Assembly (NCBI RefSeq): GCF_026625605.1
Contig: NZ_CP113054.1
Span: 3,472,001 to 3,536,000 of the forward strand
Reading direction: 5' to 3'
Origin: Luteolibacter sp. SL250
Lineage (GTDB): Bacteria; Verrucomicrobiota; Verrucomicrobiia; Verrucomicrobiales; Akkermansiaceae
DNA length: 64,000 nt
Shown here: piece after piece, positions 54,796-62,553 of the stretch
Numbering within the stretch: position 1 is the stretch's first letter
How the letters are laid out: every line of letters starts with the position of its first letter
Notes under the pieces: model-generated
What the model saw: the letters and a program-made list of their open reading frames with translations, nothing else
Told to the model about the DNA's origin: nothing
Databases searched by the model: none
Program-made: the position numbers and the translations under genes

Positions 54796-55992
54796 ATGAT
54801 GCGACCCACCGACTTTGATCCCGCCTTCATCTCCCACGCGCCCGGCTACTGGACCGGTGAGGACACGGAAAAATGGGACGACTACAAGTGGCAGCTCCGC
54901 AACCGGATCAACACCCTGTCCGACCTGGAGTCCCGCATCAACCTGACCGACATCGAGCGGGCGGGCGTGCTGCTGGCCGGGAACAAGCTGGCGATGTCCA
55001 TCACGCCGCACTTTTTCAACCTGATCGACAAGGACGATCCGGACTGCCCCATCCGCAGGCAGATCATCCCGCGCATCGAGGAAGGCTGGACCGCACCGGA
55101 GGAGCTGTCCGACCCGTGCGGTGAGGACTCCCACATGCCGGTGCCCGGGCTGGTCCACCGCTACCCGGACCGCGTGCTGTTCCTGGTGACGGACCGCTGC
55201 GCGTCCTACTGCCGCTACTGCACCCGCTCCCGCGTGGTGTCCGGCGTGGGCGAGCAGCATCTGGAGATGAACTGGGAGGCCGCTTTCAAGTATCTGGAGG
55301 CCCACACGGAGGTGCGCGACGTGCTTCTTTCCGGCGGGGATCCCCTGCTGCTCACTGACAGCATCCTGGACCGGCTGCTGACCCGCCTGCGCTCCATCCC
55401 GCACATCCAGTTCGTCCGCATCGGCTCGCGCATCCCCATCTTCCTGCCCCAGCGGATCACGCCGGAGCTGTGCGCCATGCTGCGGAAGCATCATCCGCTT
55501 TTCATCTCCATCCACACGAACCACCCGCGCGAGCTGACCACGGAAGTGCGCGAGGGTCTGGGCCGTCTGGCGGACGCGGGCATCCCCATGGGGAACCAGA
55601 GCGTGCTGCTGCGCGGGGTGAATGACTCCGTGGAGGTGCAGAAGGCGCTGGTCCACAAGCTGCTGATGTGCCGCGTGCGGCCCTACTACCTCTACCAGTG
55701 CGACCTCATCACCGGTTCCTCCCACCTGCGGACCTCCGTGGCGGAAGGCGTGGCAATTATCGACGGGCTGCGCGGCCACACCACCGGCTACGCCATCCCG
55801 CAGTATGTCATCGACGGTCCCGGCGGCGGCGGCAAAATCCCGATCAACCCGAACTACGTCGTGGAAACGGCACCGGGCAAGGTCACCCTTCGCAACTACG
55901 AAGGCGGGATCTTCGAGTATCCGGACCCGACCCCCATCGGGGAGTCGGCGCTGGAACAACTCCATGAGAAGGCGCTGAACCATCACGAGTGA
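54796..55992 (+). CDS. kamA: Lysine 2,3-aminomutase family radical SAM protein KamA
   Basis: A 398-residue radical SAM, PLP-dependent aminomutase. The 4Fe-4S cluster motif is CASYCRYC (Cys135, Cys139, Cys142). The PLP lysine is Lys347 in GPGGGGKIP. Asp303 (YQCDL) and Asp340 (YVIDGP) match the two Asp residues that hold the epsilon-amino group of lysine in the Clostridium enzyme, which argues for lysine rather than glutamate. It would make beta-lysine in the cytoplasm. No beta-lysine acetyltransferase, EF-P lysyltransferase or lysine-degradation gene is adjacent, so its use is open. It is preceded by a 146-base gap. Confidence 0.93.
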   Translation: MMRPTDFDPAFISHAPGYWTGEDTEKWDDYKWQLRNRINTLSDLESRINLTDIERAGVLLAGNKLAMSITPHFFNLIDKDDPDCPIRRQIIPRIEEGWTAPEELSDPCGEDSHMPVPGLVHRYPDRVLFLVTDRCASYCRYCTRSRVVSGVGEQHLEMNWEAAFKYLEAHTEVRDVLLSGGDPLLLTDSILDRLLTRLRSIPHIQFVRIGSRIPIFLPQRITPELCAMLRKHHPLFISIHTNHPRELTTEVREGLGRLADAGIPMGNQSVLLRGVNDSVEVQKALVHKLLMCRVRPYYLYQCDLITGSSHLRTSVAEGVAIIDGLRGHTTGYAIPQYVIDGPGGGGKIPINPNYVVETAPGKVTLRNYEGGIFEYPDPTPIGESALEQLHEKALNHHE

Positions 55993-56046
55993 GCGTTCCA
56001 CCGTCCCATTCCGCTTGCCCTCGCGGCAGGGTTGCCTAGCATCCAG

Positions 56047-56063
56047 CGCCTTCAAAGGCGTTT
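56047..56063 (+). terminator. Hairpin between kamA and purL
   Basis: CGCCTT/AAGGCG with a 2-base loop, followed by TTT, lies 55 bases after the kamA stop and just upstream of purL. The stem is short and the loop tight, so its strength is uncertain. Confidence 0.45.
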
Positions 56064-56081
56064 GCCGCCCTACCGCTGCCC

Positions 56082-59000
56082 ATGAACCGCATTTTCGTCG
56101 AAAAGAAGCCCGGATTTGATGTCGAAGCCCGCCATCTGCTCCATGACCTCCGCGAATCCCTCGATCTGCCGGATCTGGCCGAAGTGCGCATCATCCAGCG
56201 CTATGACATTGACGGTCTGACGGATGCCGAGTTCCAGGCCGCATCGAAAGCGATCCTGACGGAGCCACAGATGGATTTCTCCTCGGAATTCTTCTCCCTT
56301 TCGGAAAACGAAACCGCCTTCGGCGTGGAGTATCTCCCCGGCCAGTTCGACCAGCGCGCGGACTCCGCCGCCCAGTGCGTGCAGATCCTCACCGGCAAGG
56401 AGCGCCCGGACGTTTTCTCCTCCCGCGTCTATGTGCTGGCGGGTGACCTTTCCGAAGGCGACATCGCCCGGATCAAGGCGTTCGTCATCAATGAGGTGGA
56501 CTCCCATGAGATCGACGTGGACGCACCCTACCAGCGCCGCGCCATCTCCGCCCCGGCGGACGTGGAGGTCATCAGCGGCTTCATCCGGCTCACCGGCACG
56601 GATCTTTTCGCACTGCGCCGCCAGCTCGGCCTGGCCATGTCGGACGCGGACCTCGCGTTCTGCCAGACCTATTTCCGGGATGAGGAGAAGCGCGACCCCA
56701 GCATCACGGAGATCCGCATGCTGGACACCTACTGGTCCGACCACTGCCGCCACACCACCTTCCTGACGAAGATCGACAAGGTGACCTTCGACGAGGAAGG
56801 CACGGCCCCCGTGCAGGAGGCATGGCAGAACTACCTGGCCACCCGGGAGAAGCTGGGCCGCACGGAAAAGCCGGTCACTCTCATGGACATCGCGCTCATC
56901 GGAATGCGCGAGTTGAAGGCCTCCGGCGAACTGGACAACCTGGAAGTTTCCGAGGAAGTCAACGCCGCCTCCATCGTGGTGCCCGTCAGCATCGACGGAA
57001 AGCCGGAGGAAGAGTGGCTCGTCATGTTCAAGAACGAGACGCACAACCACCCGACGGAGATCGAGCCGTTCGGCGGTGCCGCCACCTGCCTTGGCGGCTG
57101 CATCCGTGACCCGCTTTCCGGACGTTCCTACGTCTATCAGGCGATGCGCGTGACCGGTGCCGCGGATCCCCTCACCCCGTTCGCGGACACCCTGCCGGGC
57201 AAGCTGCCGCAGAAGAAGATCTGCCAGACCGCCGCCGCCGGTTATTCCTCCTACGGCAACCAGATCGGCCTCGCCACCGGACAGGTCGCGGAAGTGTATC
57301 ACCCGGGCTACGTCGCGAAGCGGCTGGAGATCGGCGCCGTCGTCGCCGCCGCCCCGCGTGCGAACGTGTTCCGCGGCACGCCTGCTCCAGGCGATGTCAT
57401 CCTCCTCATCGGCGGACGCACCGGCCGTGATGGTGTCGGTGGTGCCACCGGGTCCTCGAAGGAACACACGGACACCGCTCTGGAAAACTCCGCGGAGGTG
57501 CAGAAGGGCGACGCCCCCACCGAACGGAAGATCCAACGCCTTTTCCGCAACCCGGAGCTGACCCGGAAAATCAAAATCTGCAATGACTTCGGCGCGGGCG
57601 GTGTTTCCGTCGCCATCGGTGAGATCGCCCCATCGCTGGTGATCAACCTGGATGCGGTGCCGAAGAAGTATGACGGACTGGACGGCACCGAGCTGGCCAT
57701 TTCCGAATCCCAGGAACGGATGGCCGTCTGCGTCGATCCGTCCGAGATCGCCTACTTCATCGCGGAAGCGGACAAGGAAAACCTCGAGTGCGTGCATGTG
57801 GCCGACGTCACCGGCGATGGCCGGCTGGTCATGATCTGGCGCGGCAAGACCCTCGTCGATCTGTCCCGCGCGTTCCTCGACACCAACGGCGTCCAGCAGA
57901 CCGCTGAGATCCACGTGGCTGAGGCATCCTGCATCAGTTCGTTGCCGGACCGTCCAGTCCCGTCCTCCCTCACGGAGGCGCTCTCCTCCCTCAACGTCGC
58001 CTCCCAGAAGGGTCTCGGCGAACGCTTCGACGGTTCCGTGGGTGCGGGCACCGTGCTCTGGCCGTTCGGCGGCGAGCACCAACTCACCCCACCGGACGCG
58101 ATGGTCGCGAAGCTCCCGCTGCTGGAAGGCCAGACGGATGTGGCCACCTTCATGAGCTGGGCGTATGACCCCTACATTTCCTCCGCCTCGCCGTTCCACG
58201 GTGCGGTGTATGCGGTGACGGAATCCGTTTGCAAGGCGGTGGCCGCCGGTGCGCGCCTGTCCGACGTGCGCCTCACCCTCCAGGAATATTTCCCGAAGCT
58301 GGGCACGAACCCGAGCCGCTGGGGTCTCCCCTTCGCCGCGCTGCTGGGTGCGTTCCAAGCGCAGCACAAGCTGCGGCTCGCCGCCATCGGCGGAAAGGAC
58401 TCCATGTCCGGTTCCTTCAATGAACTGGATGTCCCGCCGACGCTCGTTTCCTTCGCGCTGGCCCCGGGTGATGCGAAGCTCGCCCTTTCCCCGGAGTTCA
58501 AGAAAGCCGGTTCCACGGTGTCGCTGGTGGAGGTGCCACTCCATGAATACGGCATGCCGGACTTCGACGCGCTCAAGGCAACCGCCGAGGCGCTCCACCA
58601 GGCCAACAAGGAAGGAAAGATCCTTTCGATGAAGGCGCTCGGCAGCGCGGGTCTTTCCCCGGCCATCGCCATCTGCTGCTTCGGCAACGGCATCGGTTTC
58701 AGCGGCAGTTTCGAGAACGCATTCGGGGGACGTCATTTCTCGTTCCTCATCGAGCATCAATACGATCTGCCGGAAGCGCTGGGCGCGCAGAAGCTCGGCC
58801 AGACCACCAAGGAATCTTCATTCATCCTCAACGGCGAATCCCAGCCGCTGGCGGACCTGCAGGCAGCGTGGACCGGCAAACTGGAGCCCGTCTATCCGTC
58901 CAAGCCTGCGGAGGAATCCGGAGCGGAACTGCCGGAGATCCCGCTGGATCCCATTTTCCAGATCCGCAACCGCACCTCCCCCATCGCCCGGCCGAAGGTG

Positions 59001-59786
59001 CTCATCCCCGCCTTCCCCGGCACGAACTCGGAGTATGACTCCGCCAAGGCGTTCAACGAAGCCGGTGCGGCCTCCGAGATCCTGGTGTTCCGCAACCTCA
59101 CCGCGAAGCACGTGGAGGAGTCCCTGGACGCGCTGGCAGCGCAGATCCGTGCGTCGCAGATCCTCTTTATCCCCGGTGGATTCAGCGCCGGTGACGAGCC
59201 GGACGGCTCCGGAAAATTCATCGCCACCGTGCTGCGCAGCCCGCGCGTCGCGGATGCGGTGATGGACCTCCTGAAAAACCGTGACGGCCTCATCCTGGGT
59301 GTCTGCAACGGCTTCCAGGCGCTCATCAAGACCGGCCTCGTTCCCTACGGCGAGATCCGTGACTCCGAGCCGAACGCGCCGACGCTGGCCCACAACGACA
59401 TCGCCCGCCACATCTCCTGCTACGCCTATACGAAGGTCATCAGCAGCCGCAGCCCGTGGCTCGCGCAGACCCAGCCGGGAGACATCCACCGCATCCCCCT
59501 CTCCCACGGCGAGGGCAAGTTCCACGCCACCCCGGAAACCATCGCCGAACTCGTCGCCAACGGCCAGGTCGCGACCCAGTACTGCGACGCCAACGGCGTG
59601 CCGTCACTGGATCCGTTCATCACGCCGAACGGCTCCATCGCCGCCATCGAGGGCATCACCAGCCCCTGCGGCCGGGTCTTCGGCAAGATGGGCCACACGG
59701 AGCGCGCCGGAAAGCATGTCGCCCGGAACATCCCCGGCAACAAGCACCAGCCGATCTTCTCCGGCGGCGTCGCTTACTACGCGTAA
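56082..59786 (+). CDS. purL: Phosphoribosylformylglycinamidine synthase, long single-chain type
   Basis: The fourth step of purine synthesis: FGAR to FGAM with glutamine and ATP. The 1234 residues contain all parts of the long enzyme. The N-terminal PurS-like domain is diverged. The first synthase half has YWSDHCRHTTFLTKI and FKNETHNHPTEIEPFGGAAT. The second half has GGKDSMSGSF. The C-terminal amidotransferase domain begins VLIPAFPGTNSEYDSA, with nucleophile Cys in ILGVCNGFQAL and His/Glu in SHGEGKFHA. This one-chain form is typical of proteobacteria and some other phyla, in contrast to separate PurL/PurQ/PurS. It is monocistronic by position. Confidence 0.97.
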   Translation: MNRIFVEKKPGFDVEARHLLHDLRESLDLPDLAEVRIIQRYDIDGLTDAEFQAASKAILTEPQMDFSSEFFSLSENETAFGVEYLPGQFDQRADSAAQCVQILTGKERPDVFSSRVYVLAGDLSEGDIARIKAFVINEVDSHEIDVDAPYQRRAISAPADVEVISGFIRLTGTDLFALRRQLGLAMSDADLAFCQTYFRDEEKRDPSITEIRMLDTYWSDHCRHTTFLTKIDKVTFDEEGTAPVQEAWQNYLATREKLGRTEKPVTLMDIALIGMRELKASGELDNLEVSEEVNAASIVVPVSIDGKPEEEWLVMFKNETHNHPTEIEPFGGAATCLGGCIRDPLSGRSYVYQAMRVTGAADPLTPFADTLPGKLPQKKICQTAAAGYSSYGNQIGLATGQVAEVYHPGYVAKRLEIGAVVAAAPRANVFRGTPAPGDVILLIGGRTGRDGVGGATGSSKEHTDTALENSAEVQKGDAPTERKIQRLFRNPELTRKIKICNDFGAGGVSVAIGEIAPSLVINLDAVPKKYDGLDGTELAISESQERMAVCVDPSEIAYFIAEADKENLECVHVADVTGDGRLVMIWRGKTLVDLSRAFLDTNGVQQTAEIHVAEASCISSLPDRPVPSSLTEALSSLNVASQKGLGERFDGSVGAGTVLWPFGGEHQLTPPDAMVAKLPLLEGQTDVATFMSWAYDPYISSASPFHGAVYAVTESVCKAVAAGARLSDVRLTLQEYFPKLGTNPSRWGLPFAALLGAFQAQHKLRLAAIGGKDSMSGSFNELDVPPTLVSFALAPGDAKLALSPEFKKAGSTVSLVEVPLHEYGMPDFDALKATAEALHQANKEGKILSMKALGSAGLSPAIAICCFGNGIGFSGSFENAFGGRHFSFLIEHQYDLPEALGAQKLGQTTKESSFILNGESQPLADLQAAWTGKLEPVYPSKPAEESGAELPEIPLDPIFQIRNRTSPIARPKVLIPAFPGTNSEYDSAKAFNEAGAASEILVFRNLTAKHVEESLDALAAQIRASQILFIPGGFSAGDEPDGSGKFIATVLRSPRVADAVMDLLKNRDGLILGVCNGFQALIKTGLVPYGEIRDSEPNAPTLAHNDIARHISCYAYTKVISSRSPWLAQTQPGDIHRIPLSHGEGKFHATPETIAELVANGQVATQYCDANGVPSLDPFITPNGSIAAIEGITSPCGRVFGKMGHTERAGKHVARNIPGNKHQPIFSGGVAYYA

Positions 59787-59813
59787 GAAACGGTAGGGCG
59801 GTCCTTACAGTGG

Positions 59814-59832
59814 CTGCTGCGTCCCGCAGCAG
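59814..59832. terminator. Hairpin between convergent purL and flavin reductase genes
   Basis: CTGCTGCG/CGCAGCAG is a perfect 8-bp stem with a TCC loop, 28 bases past purL. It resembles the hairpin at 18560 in shape and loop, which suggests a repeat family. Confidence 0.5.
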
Positions 59833-59844
59833 TCTCCGCGATCC

Positions 59845-60450
59845 TCACCCCGGCCTCACCATCTCGAAGAGGTCGTTCGTATGGCAGTACCAGTTCGGCA
59901 CGGACATGCGGCCGACGGGATGGAAGCGATCCCCCCTCACCCGCAGCGTCTCCGTATCGAAAAACTCCTCCTTCACCCAGACACGGTGGACGATGCCCAG
60001 CACCAGCCTGTTGGTGCCGATGATCTGGATGTCATGGACCTTGCACTCCAGCGCGGCGGAGGCATCCGCCAGCCGCGGCGGAGCGATGACCGATGAAGGC
60101 GCGGTCGCAAGGTTCTCCACCTCCACCTCACTGACGCCATAGGGATGGGTGGCGGAGGTGCGGTTCATCACTTTCTTCAGATCTTCCGTCACCAGGTTCA
60201 CCACGAACTCACCGGAACGGGCGCAGTTGAGAGCGGTGTCCTTCGGCGTGCCGTCCTCCCGGTCACCGGGGGCGAAGATGACCAGCGGCGGATCATCCCC
60301 GAAGACATTGAAGAAAGAAAACGGCGCGACATTCACCGAGCCATCGTCATTCAGCGTGGTCACCCAGGCGATGGGACGCGGCGTGACCAGCCCGGCGAGG
60401 ATGGGATAGGCGCGGTCCAGGTGTTCTCCGAGGATATCGAGTTCGATCAT
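59845..60450 (-). CDS. Flavin reductase-like (split-barrel FMN-binding) protein
   Basis: About 201 residues from ATG 60450. The split-barrel FMN-binding fold of the flavin reductase/DIM6 type is indicated by GLVTPRPIAWVTTLNDDGSV, NVAPFSFFNVFGDDPPLVIF, CARSGEFVVNLVTEDL and the C-terminal W/Y region. Members reduce FMN with NAD(P)H or act as FMN-dependent oxidoreductases. The length and order fit a stand-alone reductase; the oxygenase partner is unknown. It follows the DoxX gene with a 4-base gap and is probably co-transcribed. A longer frame to 60495 overlaps DoxX. Confidence 0.88.
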   Translation of the reverse strand: MIELDILGEHLDRAYPILAGLVTPRPIAWVTTLNDDGSVNVAPFSFFNVFGDDPPLVIFAPGDREDGTPKDTALNCARSGEFVVNLVTEDLKKVMNRTSATHPYGVSEVEVENLATAPSSVIAPPRLADASAALECKVHDIQIIGTNRLVLGIVHRVWVKEEFFDTETLRVRGDRFHPVGRMSVPNWYCHTNDLFEMVRPG

Positions 60451-60454
60451 GGGG

Positions 60455-60859
60455 TCATGCCTTTCTGAAACGGGCGTCGAGCGACCATTTGTCATACTTC
60501 AGCGTCGCCAGCAGCCCGACGAAATACAGCACATAGACCATCTGCGAGCCAGCCGCGTTCCAGTTCCAGATCAGGCAGACGCCGAACAGCAGGGCCAGCA
60601 TCAGCGCGCCGCCGGCAATGAGCGCCTGCCGCTGGAACAACCCGAGCAGCAACAGCACGCCGATGACGGACTCCGCCGCGACGATGCCGACGGCGGACGG
60701 GACGATGAGACCCTCCGGCAACGGGGAACCCGCGAATTCCTTCGTCAGGTAGCCCTTGAAATCATCGAAGCGCGGGATGCGGGTCAGCCCGTGCATCGCG
60801 ATGTTCAGCCCCAGCGCGAGCCGGGCCAGCAGATGGGCCATGGAGAGATCCGGATTCAT
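60455..60859 (-). CDS. DoxX-family inner-membrane protein
   Basis: 134 residues from ATG 60859, in four hydrophobic segments typical of DoxX/DoxD (RLALGLNIAMHGLTRIP, VPSAVGIVAAESVIGVLLLLG, ALMLALLFGVCLIWNW, VYVLYFVGLLATL). The early MHGLTRIP matches the small basic loop of the family. DoxX proteins are linked to quinone or thiol redox in the membrane in other bacteria. An open frame to 60964 overlaps repeat copy 4 and is rejected as start. It forms an operon with the flavin reductase, suggesting a redox pair. Confidence 0.87.
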   Translation of the reverse strand: MNPDLSMAHLLARLALGLNIAMHGLTRIPRFDDFKGYLTKEFAGSPLPEGLIVPSAVGIVAAESVIGVLLLLGLFQRQALIAGGALMLALLFGVCLIWNWNAAGSQMVYVLYFVGLLATLKYDKWSLDARFRKA

Positions 60860-60907
60860 GCCCGGGAGTCTAGCCGATCCGCCGCCCCGCGCCACCGGTT
60901 CTTTAGT

Positions 60908-61145
60908 AAGGAGGGAGGACACTCCTGTCCTCCGGCGGCAAGGGCGAACCATCAGAAAACTCACCGCGAAGGCGCAAAGGGCGCGAAGGGAGAAGGATTC
61001 CTCCGGGATTCGCGGTCAGCCTTCTTCTCTTTCCTGAAAACTGAACACTGAAAACTTCTCCTTCTTATCTCGCCAATGCCGTCGGAGGACAGGAATGGGA
61101 GCGAAGCGGACATGGCGGCAGAGCCGCAATGTCCTCCCTCCTTAC
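60908..61145. repeat. Nested palindromic repeat element, copy 4
   Basis: The left arm starts GTAAGGAGGGAGGACACTCC at 60908, 48 bases upstream of the DoxX start. The right arm ends CTCCCTCCTTAC at 61145. The core at about 60960-61066 has CACCGCGAAGGCGCAAAGGG on the left and a weaker match on the right. It fills most of the 282-base gap. The right end supplies the TAA stop for the small membrane protein gene on the minus strand. Confidence 0.85.
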
Positions 61146-61297
61146 CTCTTCAAATTCCAGAAAATCACGCAGATCCCTGCGACCACCACGAAGCCCAGCA
61201 GATAGATCGATTCCCAGAACCTGCCCCTCAACAGCGGCACGAAGGCGAGCAGGACGAGGACCAGCCCGACGAGTGTGTAGATTCTGGTGAGGTTCAT
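61142..61297 (-). CDS. Small membrane protein (51 residues), unknown function
   Basis: ATG 61297 to TAA 61142: a 51-residue protein starting MNLTRIYTLVGLVLVLLAFV and ending IFWNLKR. Two hydrophobic segments (residues 6-23 and 32-47) are separated by a basic loop, PLLRGRFWES. The frame follows the neighbours' orientation, and the stop TAA is within the end of repeat copy 4. It is too small for a database-level call and could be a membrane regulator or subunit. Coding evidence is its two clean hydrophobic segments, the polar loop and the position just upstream of the repeat; no Shine-Dalgarno is seen. Confidence 0.55.
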   Translation of the reverse strand: MNLTRIYTLVGLVLVLLAFVPLLRGRFWESIYLLGFVVVAGICVIFWNLKR

Positions 61298-61319
61298 GGG
61301 GACGCCGGAAACCTACGCT

Positions 61320-62504
61320 TCACCGCGTCAGGCGCCAGCGTTCATCTTTCTTCTCGCTGCCGTGCTTTTCCAGCAGCGACCTGTAGCCGGGGTTTTCTTC
61401 GTAGCGCAACGCCTGCTGGAGGAACGGCAGGATGGAGGACCGTCCGACGGGTTTGATCTGCTGTCCCAGCTCCCATGGCTTTTCCCGGTCCGCATACGGG
61501 GCCAGCAGGTCCATGGCGGGCTCCAGCCCCTGTCCCTGCGGTCCACGGTGGTTCCAGTAGTCCACGCCCACGGATTCCCCCAGCGTGGCGAGCTGGAGAA
61601 ACGCGTCCGTGTTGAAAATGGTGTAGCTGAAGGAAATGGTCCGCTTCAGTTCGTGGGGCTGCTTTCCGTCCGGCCGGATCTGGGCGTCCACCCTCCTGAC
61701 CAGCGCGTCCCGGAGGCGCTTCTCCGCCTCCTCCTTCTTTCCGAGATACAGCGCCAAATGCGAAGCCAGCACGTCATAATAGACGCCGTGGTTGTTCGAT
61801 GCCTTCTCCTGGTCCAGCCCGTTCCTGCTGGTGCGCAGCCATCGATAAAACGCGCCCAGCCACTCCGTCATTCCCGCATCATCCTGCTCCGTCCACGCTT
61901 CCGATGGCCGTATGAGCGCGATGCCATCCATCAGGTCCGGCAGGGTGGACGCCTCGATGAGTCCGATCCCCCGCCCGTCATTCCTCCCCGGGACCGCCTG
62001 CGCGTGGTTGAAGTTCGGGTTCATCCTGGTCCCCGCATCCAGATACCAGACGCGGGCCAGTTCCGCCGCCTTCGCCGCATAGGCTTCCTTTCCGCTGAAA
62101 AAATAGGCCAGTCCCAAGGTCAACACCGCATGGTTCGTGCGCCCGAACGGGACGGAGTCGATCCCTTCGCGTGATGCGGGGTTCACCACCCCGTCCTTGC
62201 GGATGTAGGGCAGTCCATCCGGCTTCTCCGGATCCGGCCACCAGTAGATGCCGAAGCTGTAGTAGTCATGCCTGTCTCCGCCGGGAGGCAGGAGCTTCTT
62301 GTCCATCACGGAGGACGGGAGCATCCCCAGCGCCTTGTCCGCGGACCGGATCAGTTGGTTGACCGCCGGCTTCACCGACGGATCGCCCGCTTTCCACGCA
62401 CTGAGCCTCGCTTCCAGCAGTGTGGGCGGGATGCTGAACGTGGTGGGGGCGCCGGAAACTGCCGCCATCAGGGAAATAAGAGCGGCAAAGGTGGCCTTGA
62501 ACAT
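61320..62504 (-). CDS. Exported alginate lyase-family protein
   Basis: 394 residues with a signal peptide (MFKATFAALISLMAAVSGA). The protein is an (alpha/alpha)6-type enzyme of the alginate lyase (PF05426) family: SFGIYWWPDPEKPDGLPYIR near residue 83, FGRTNHAVLTLGLAYFFSG, NFNHAQAVPGRNDGRGIGLI and the conserved KASNNHGVYYDV, with the Asn and His used in catalysis by related lyases. The length fits the family; alginate or another uronate polymer is the probable substrate. It stands at the end of a leftward run, 22 bases from the small membrane protein. The chemistry is inferred, not shown. Confidence 0.86.
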   Translation of the reverse strand: MFKATFAALISLMAAVSGAPTTFSIPPTLLEARLSAWKAGDPSVKPAVNQLIRSADKALGMLPSSVMDKKLLPPGGDRHDYYSFGIYWWPDPEKPDGLPYIRKDGVVNPASREGIDSVPFGRTNHAVLTLGLAYFFSGKEAYAAKAAELARVWYLDAGTRMNPNFNHAQAVPGRNDGRGIGLIEASTLPDLMDGIALIRPSEAWTEQDDAGMTEWLGAFYRWLRTSRNGLDQEKASNNHGVYYDVLASHLALYLGKKEEAEKRLRDALVRRVDAQIRPDGKQPHELKRTISFSYTIFNTDAFLQLATLGESVGVDYWNHRGPQGQGLEPAMDLLAPYADREKPWELGQQIKPVGRSSILPFLQQALRYEENPGYRSLLEKHGSEKKDERWRLTR

Positions 62505-62553
62505 CGGATGAAGAGGAAACGTCCGGAGCGCGCTCCTCTTATCACCCGGCCCA

